Shown here: piece after piece, positions 58,700-64,000 of the stretch
How positions within the stretch are numbered: position 1 is the first letter of the stretch
How the letters are laid out: the number at the start of each line of letters is the position of its first letter
From: Ceratotherium simum simum
Lineage: Eukaryota > Chordata > Mammalia > Perissodactyla > Rhinocerotidae
Assembly (NCBI RefSeq): GCF_000283155.1
Contig: NW_004454166.1
Span: 6,914,440-6,978,439 of the forward strand
Direction of reading: 5' to 3'
Length of the DNA: 64,000 nt
Program-made: the position numbers and the translations under genes
Notes under the pieces: generated by a model
Told to the model about the DNA's origin: nothing
The model's database searches: none
Seen by the model: the letters and a program-made list of their open reading frames with translations, nothing else

Positions 58700-59140
58700 A
58701 GAGGAATAGTGTGTCTATTCTAAGGTGTTTACTGATAAGCAAACAGAAAAACAAACATATAAATATTTAGCATGATTCTTAAAGTACCAGGAGATGTAGA
58801 ATGTATAACATTTAAGCCACGAAGAATGTATCAGATAGACTGTTGTTGCCAAACCGGCAATCTCCATGCATTTCCCCTTTCAAAACAACAAGATGTATCT
58901 GAAAAACTGTGTAAGAATATTAATGGTACCACAGTGAATCTGGAAATCTTCCTGATTAGTTTGTTCTTCATTTTAAAAAAAATATTCAGATTGTACTGAA
59001 AGGTGTTAGCATTATTCCACAGCTAGTTTGATCCTGTAAGCAAAACATGATCGAGGGGTTCTTTTCTCAGCACACTTTCATCCCAGTGAGCCGTTACTTT
59101 AGCAGTGACAGCGTCTTTCATGTATTTATATCTGTTTCAG
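58700..59140. other. Repeat-free stretch, possible conserved non-coding DNA
   Basis: No recognised repeat. The 75-codon frame at 58772-58999 shows no domain. Considered together with 59306-59720. Confidence 0.35.
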
Positions 59141-59305
59141 CATATGACAGTTTGAATGTGTATTGCTAAGATTTATTTGATAGGGCATTGTCCCATTTTC
59201 ATTGCCCCATCTAGTTTTTTTTCTTTTCTTTCCTATAGATAATGTAAATCAAAATCTTAGTGCCATAAAGCCTAATTGGACATCTTGCAATTCTGCATCA
59301 TTATA
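59141..59305 (+). repeat. Diverged segment, copy 2 of 57087-57240
   Basis: See copy 1. This copy contains a homeodomain-like TAATTGG and the words 'gccataaagcctaattgg' and 'ttgcaattctgcatcattat'. Confidence 0.5.
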
Positions 59306-59720
59306 AAAGAATGCTATACATGAACAATGCTTTATGTGTTTGAGTGGTTTATCTGCCTCTTCTGTAAGATAATACAAATGACAATCAGCTTAGGAACCCA
59401 CACATGGCCGATTTTCATGGTCCTATTATACCAGTTTAGGTGCTATGCATGAAACCTGATGAGCCTAGTAATAACTTTAGAAAGCAGGGTTATCAAAGGA
59501 GTGCCGATTTCAGCAGGAAAGAGAATCATCCACAACCAGAAATCTCTACAGACTGCCAAATTACCCAAACTTCTATTCTGCAAAGCAGTAATCTTTAATG
59601 CTCCAATAAAAAGTAACTCTTTTTGGGATCGCTATTGTGCTTGTAATTGCACACTTAGAAACTGATTTGCATAATATTGCAAAGGATCACGGAAAACGTA
59701 CTGATAAAAAAGATAATTTA
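59306..59720. other. Repeat-free stretch with enhancer-like words
   Basis: Mixed-composition DNA with clustered motifs: ATTTGCAT (octamer) near 59666-59673, GTAATTGCAC near 59643, and 'cagtaatctttaatgctcca' near 59586. This is a common look for conserved non-coding elements. The 68-codon frame (59459-59665) has no motif. Conservation cannot be judged from one sequence. Confidence 0.3.
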
Positions 59721-59769
59721 AGATGACTGGAAAGCCATTTGTGCCTATGCTACTGTGTCTTCATTTATT

Positions 59770-60450
59770 CTTCACTCAATTATCAAGTGCTCACTTCACT
59801 GCTCAGTGCCTGGCACATACATGTCACCGGGAATCAAGATTTAAAAAGAAACATCCGAAGCCCAAAAGGAGTCCATGTTTTAGTGCTAAGAATAAGTAAA
59901 CAGGCAGAAAGAGCAGTGCTTATAGTTCTCGCTCTAGAGGTATATTCCATGGATATTTGGGGGTGGGGATGGGGGCTTAGGAGTGATGAGTTAAGGAAGC
60001 TACTCAGGAGAGGGCATTTGATGAGTTAGAAACAAAGATGGGGAACTGGAGAGAGAGGACATTCTGTGTAGGAGTGTTGTGTGAAACACATGGAAAATGA
60101 AAGAGCTAGGTGCATTTTGTACATAGACTATAGTTTAGGTTGACTTAGTATGGAGAAGAATGAGAAAAAAATAGGATAGTGCAGATGGGAAAGTTAAACA
60201 GAGGGCCAGTTAATAATAAATGTGTATGCTATGTTAAAGGCTTTTGATTTAATGCTGAAGGCAATCAGAATCCATTGAAAAATTTATGTTAGAACATGTT
60301 CTAATCAGATTTGCATTTTAAAGAGATCACTGTGGAATACATTGTACAGAGAGGCAAGTACCAAGACGGGTTAGGAGGCTTTTACAGTAACTGAAATGAG
60401 TGACGATGTGGGCGAAAATTAAGTTAAAGGAGTGGGATGAAGGAAAAGGA
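59770..60450 (-). repeat. Long ancient L2-like fragment
   Basis: 'cagtgcctggcacatacatg' near 59806, 'ggagtccatgttttagtgct', then 'ggcttttgatttaatgctga', 'aggcaatcagaatccattga', 'ctaatcagatttgcatttta', 'gagatcactgtggaatacat', and 'ggttaggaggcttttacagt'. This is the familiar order of a long, old, reversed LINE. I assign it to L2 with some doubt about the family name. Confidence 0.6.
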
Positions 60451-61109
60451 ATGAATTATTAAATATTAAAAAAGTATAGTTGACTCAAGCTGGTAGAAGA
60501 AAAGGAAGAGTGAGGAGCCAAATGTTAATCTCTTTAGAAAAATTGACGTGCTTTTAGTCAGAATTCAGATTCTATCTGAAATGTTATAATACTCAATATT
60601 AACTTTATAAACGATTAATCCAACGGACTGTTTTGATATATTTTATTTAAACAGTTTCAAAACATTTTTCATCAGTCATTTTTAGTAGGGCATATATATG
60701 ATACTATATATTTCATAAGAGACCAATTTTCATAATTTTGGAACTGATTCTGTCAGTTTTTTGTTATAAGGATAAAAGAAGTCAATATCTGTAAATTTAT
60801 TAATTCAGTACCTGGCACATACTGGTTTTTAAAGGAACAAACATAAATTAGAAAACAATAGTGCGTGTTTCACATATATTTCATCTGAGCACGTGTCTGA
60901 AACAGCTAAATTAAATTTATAAATGAGTTCTCCTTTCCATTTAACTGCCTGGTGAACTTTTGCAAGTTGCCAGATATTTTTGTGGTTGGGGGTAGTGGCA
61001 TTTAACGTCTGTTAAATAAGAGTACTGAATTGTTGATTAATTGTTTTCTGTATTTTCTGAGTTTATGAACATTTTGGTATATTTTTTGTTTCCAAACACA
61101 ACATTTTCT
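60451..61109. other. Intergenic stretch, no feature recognised
   Basis: AT-rich, nothing recognised. Confidence 0.4.
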
Positions 61110-61235
61110 TCATTTTTTTCATTCATTTGTTCATTTAATAAATGCTTATAAATTTTTACTTTGTGCCCAGTACAGGGCTTAGGAGCTGAGGAATCAGAGG
61201 TGAATAAAATAGATAATATCCTTTCCTTCATGAAA
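61110..61235 (-). repeat. L2 3' end fragment
   Basis: 'ttcatttgttcatttaataa', 'tttgtgcccagtacagggct', 'taggagctgaggaatcagag' and 'tcctttccttcatgaaatgg' form the reversed L2 tail. Confidence 0.65.
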
Positions 61236-62284
61236 TGGAATATGTATCTGTGTATTCATTTGTGTACTTGAGATATACATATTCTCCAAAATTTCCGCAA
61301 CATTCACATCTGTTCTCTATAGATTCAAATGATTGTGCAAAAACTGTAACTCAGGAAAGACTTATTAAAAACTTAACCCTTTTTAATGACTGTTCTAGGG
61401 CTCATTCTATGCAAATCTACATGCTACGCTGAGAGCTAGGTATGCATATAAAAGAAAACCATGAGATATTTGTCACTGAAAAGCTCAGCAAAATTTAGTA
61501 CAAAAACATAAGAATAGAAACTCAGAGATACCCTTCTGATATGATATTAAAGTGTTGTACTGTTAGGCTATTGCAGAATGCCAGCTCAGAAAAAATCAAT
61601 GTCTGCAAAATTAGATTTGCGAGGTAAAACAGTTATTATATTGAATTTAGGCTAAATAATGATCAAAATTAGAAAATGGTTTTTTTGTGTGCTGCCATTT
61701 ATGACAATACAATTTCTAAAATTATTTTTTGTTTTATACTCTCATCTCCACCCTGCCCTTTTTTAAAAACTACTCCTAAGATTCTCTATTGCCCATCACT
61801 TTTGTTGTGATTTTGGAGTCCCAATTCCATGAAGAACACTTGACACATCATCCATCGTGTATGTGAAATATGACCCCATTCCCTCTCCTTTCAATGCCTA
61901 GCTTGACTCTGAGGTTACTGTTTCCTACACCTGTTTTTTTATTTTTTATTTTTTATCATATTCTGCCGTTTTGCCTTTATTTATGTTATCTAGTGTGAAT
62001 TTAATGTTCATGTGGAAGATACACCTAATCCTCAATTAATTCTGACCTTTATCTTTGTAATACTTTAACAGTCCACTGTCTGTGGCAACCCTATGGGTCT
62101 TGCCATCAATTGGAATTCATGCTTATCCTTACCTATGCTAGATCCTGAATGATATAAAGGCATTTCGCACCCAATACAACAGAACTGGAGGTAACCATCT
62201 GTCCCTTCACCTGCACAACCATAGTTTACTCTCCATTTCACTCAAACTATTAAAGATGTTTTAAGTGATTTTCTAATCTCTTGT
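61236..62284. other. Intergenic stretch, no feature recognised
   Basis: Short T-rich run near 61935-61970. No recognised repeat. Confidence 0.4.
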
Positions 62285-62294
62285 CTCTACCTTT
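62285..62294. repeat. L1 target-site duplication, tail side
   Basis: CTCTACCTTT, exact copy at 62697-62706. Confidence 0.75.
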
Positions 62295-62696
62295 TCTTTT
62301 TAACGTCTTTGTTGAGGTATAATTGATATACAAATAGACTGGACATATTTAATGTATACAATTTGATGAGTTTGGAGATATGCATATACCTATGAAACCA
62401 ATACCACAATCAAGATAATAGACATATCCACCACCTCCAATGGTTTCCTCCTATCCCCCATTTTTTATGGTAAGAAAATTTAACATGAGCTCTAATCTCT
62501 TAACAAACTTTAAGTGTACAATACTGAATTGCTAACTATAGGCACTATGTTGTACAGCAGATCTCTAGAACTTGTTCATCTTGCAAACTGAAAGTTTGTA
62601 CCTGTTGACAACTCCCGACTTGGCATTCCATTTTTCATGTAAGCAGAATCATGAAGTATTTATGCTTCTATGATGGGCTTATTTCATTTTCTTGGC
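62295..62696 (-). mobile_element. 5'-truncated L1 (MA/MB-like), 3'UTR only
   Basis: Reversed L1 3' end: 'gttgaggtataattgatata', 'atgtatacaatttgatgagt', 'ctaactataggcactatgtt', 'cagcagatctctagaacttg'. It is bounded by exact 10-bp duplications. The T-rich start (62294-62302) is the remnant of its poly(A). Confidence 0.85.
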
Positions 62697-62706
62697 TCTA
62701 CCTTTG

Positions 62707-63009
62707 AGTTTATCCTTCTTGGAATTATCAGGGTGACTTTTTCTGAAATACAAAATTGATCATGTTACTGACCTGCCATTCAATGAATTTCTGGTTAAGA
62801 ATACTAGAGTAAGACAATTTTTGTTTATTACCTTATATTGAAATTCATCAAAAGAAACAAAAGTGTCATAAGTAAGTAAAAAAAATTTAAGTTTTTTTAA
62901 TTTAAATAACGCAATTCAGCAAAATATTCATTGTGGTTAAAACCATGGTACACAATTTTTTCTTTGCCATTTTATCTAATAATAGATAGTCCTATTGAGC
63001 CAAAACTGA
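62707..63009. other. Short spacer, no feature recognised
   Basis: AT-rich sequence between the L1 and the MIR. Confidence 0.4.
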
Positions 63010-63160
63010 GTTCTCTTGTTCTGGCTCTGCTGAATGAAGTTCAGTGAGTTATTTTATACCTCTGTCTCATTCTTCACCTGTATAATGTTAACACTTTGGG
63101 CAAGATCTCTGAGGTCTGTTATTGCTAACACTGTGGCTCTATTTTTCTGCCTTAAGTTTT
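63010..63160 (+). repeat. MIR-like SINE fragment
   Basis: 'ttctggctctgctgaatgaa', 'gagttattttatacctctgt', 'ctcattcttcacctgtataa' follow MIR sense order. Confidence 0.5.
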
Positions 63161-63869
63161 ATTAGAGAGAGATAAGCATAAAGGGAGAGAAAAAGAGTAG
63201 ATCAGAAAAAATAAGAATTTTTCTGCATATAATCTGAAGCAGACATGCAGATAAAATTGCTTGAGTAACAAAAATAATAGTGGGGGTCAAAGGACAGAAA
63301 CAGAAATGTATGACCTTGAGCTGTGTTAGTATTATCCCTAAACAGTTTTTAAATTTATTTAAAAACAGAAACTTCTCTTTACATAGAAATAGGAAGGTTA
63401 TGGTTGGGGTTCTGGGAATATATGAGGGGAGTTAAGGCAGATGGGACAAAAAGAGTAACCTTACCTATTAATTCATTGTATAAATACTAAAGCCATTGTT
63501 GCACAGAAGGAAATCTTTGCAGCATTCATGAAATTTAATCTTTAAAGCTCAAGAAACCTCACAATTTTCAAACTCTTTCACAGAAATTTAATCTTCTCTT
63601 CACTACCCTATCCCCCAACCAGCCCTTCTGTCTTTCTTCTTGGTCCCCAGGATCTCTCATTTGTTCTCCTGATGTCTTTTCTCTCTAACTTGGCAAGTTT
63701 TTCCCCCAGAGGAGAGGCAAACAACACACATAATCTTTGAAGCATCCATTGGGGTTGGTTATTTTATTTTTCTGTAAGTCATATCTTCCTGCTGCTCGTC
63801 TCTGTTTAGCCAGCACCAAGTTTTCACATGTCTGGACAGATTGAAATGAATAAGCAAAATATTGACTGT
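63161..63869. other. Intergenic stretch, no feature recognised
   Basis: Nothing recognised. Confidence 0.4.
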
Positions 63870-64000
63870 CAAAGAATCATAAGGAACAGAAAGTTAGACC
63901 TGGAAAGGCTCTTATACAGCCTCTAGTCCAAGCCCTTTCTTTAACAGAAGGACAAATTGAGTCTGGATGGGAGAAGGAACTTGCCTAGGGTCAAACAGCT
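63870..64000 (-). repeat. MIR-type (CORE-SINE) fragment, cut by window end
   Basis: 'cagaaagttagacctggaaa', 'cagcctctagtccaagccct', 'agaaggacaaattgagtctg' and 'gcctagggtcaaacagct' match the common old mammalian repeat with 'tctagtccaacccc' and 'cccaaggtcacacagct'. The subfamily is uncertain. Confidence 0.55.

Noticed and set aside
1..64000. CRISPR array, operon, phage or other microbial system
   Set aside because: Mammalian repeats fill the window; no regular spacer array, ribosome-binding sites or dense coding strand.

Overview
This window is nuclear DNA from a placental mammal, almost certainly a perissodactyl and probably Equus. The evidence is three tRNA-derived SINEs of the equine ERE type (about 44168-44421 minus, 49140-49396 minus, 53300-53547 plus), several layers of mammalian L1, and ancient MIR, L2, MLT1 and MER5-type repeats. 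I found no protein-coding gene, exon, RNA gene, CRISPR array or bacterial-style feature. All open reading frames seen are short (at most 136 codons). They are chance frames, low-complexity frames, or remnants of L1 ORF1/ORF2 or of ERE. The window reads as AT-rich intergenic or deep intronic DNA.

Layout. 1-550 is a decayed minisatellite with a period near 58 bp. 0.6-8.7 kb is mostly unassignable sequence with MIR, L2 and one MLT1 LTR. 9.0-12.1 kb is an old minus-strand L1, split at 9106/10437 by a younger plus-strand L1 that appears to carry about 1.1 kb of 3'-transduced DNA; that DNA contains a 100-N assembly gap. 12.3-17.7 kb holds L1 3' ends, an ORF2 fragment, a second MLT1 LTR and an unclassified repeat interrupted by L1. 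20.0-21.4 kb holds an ORF2 fragment and a third MLT1 LTR with target duplications. 23.2-30.9 kb is a LINE cluster: three plus-strand L1 3' ends, then a long minus-strand L1M, then a younger 5'-inverted L1 inserted into it. 34.67-34.88 kb is a short L1 with a small 3' transduction. 36.28-40.79 kb is a nearly complete minus-strand L1 (5'UTR, ORF1, endonuclease part of ORF2, C-terminal part of ORF2, 3'UTR) that has lost the reverse-transcriptase segment. 41-45 kb has MIR, L1 and an ERE nested at an L1 edge. 45-64 kb is sparser: two more EREs, a 360-bp polypyrimidine tract, a fourth MLT1 LTR, MER5A and other hAT-like fragments, several L2-like pieces, one more L1 with target duplications, and non-repeat stretches that could contain conserved non-coding DNA.

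Nothing here works together as a pathway. The biology is the history of retrotransposition. Four L1 copies and one SINE have readable target-site duplications, so nesting order, twin-priming inversion and 3' transduction can be read directly. I saw no convincing undescribed system; the strongest lead is the pair of L1 3' transductions. Family names come from memory of consensus sequences without a database search; element edges are good to roughly 10-50 bp unless a duplication is quoted.
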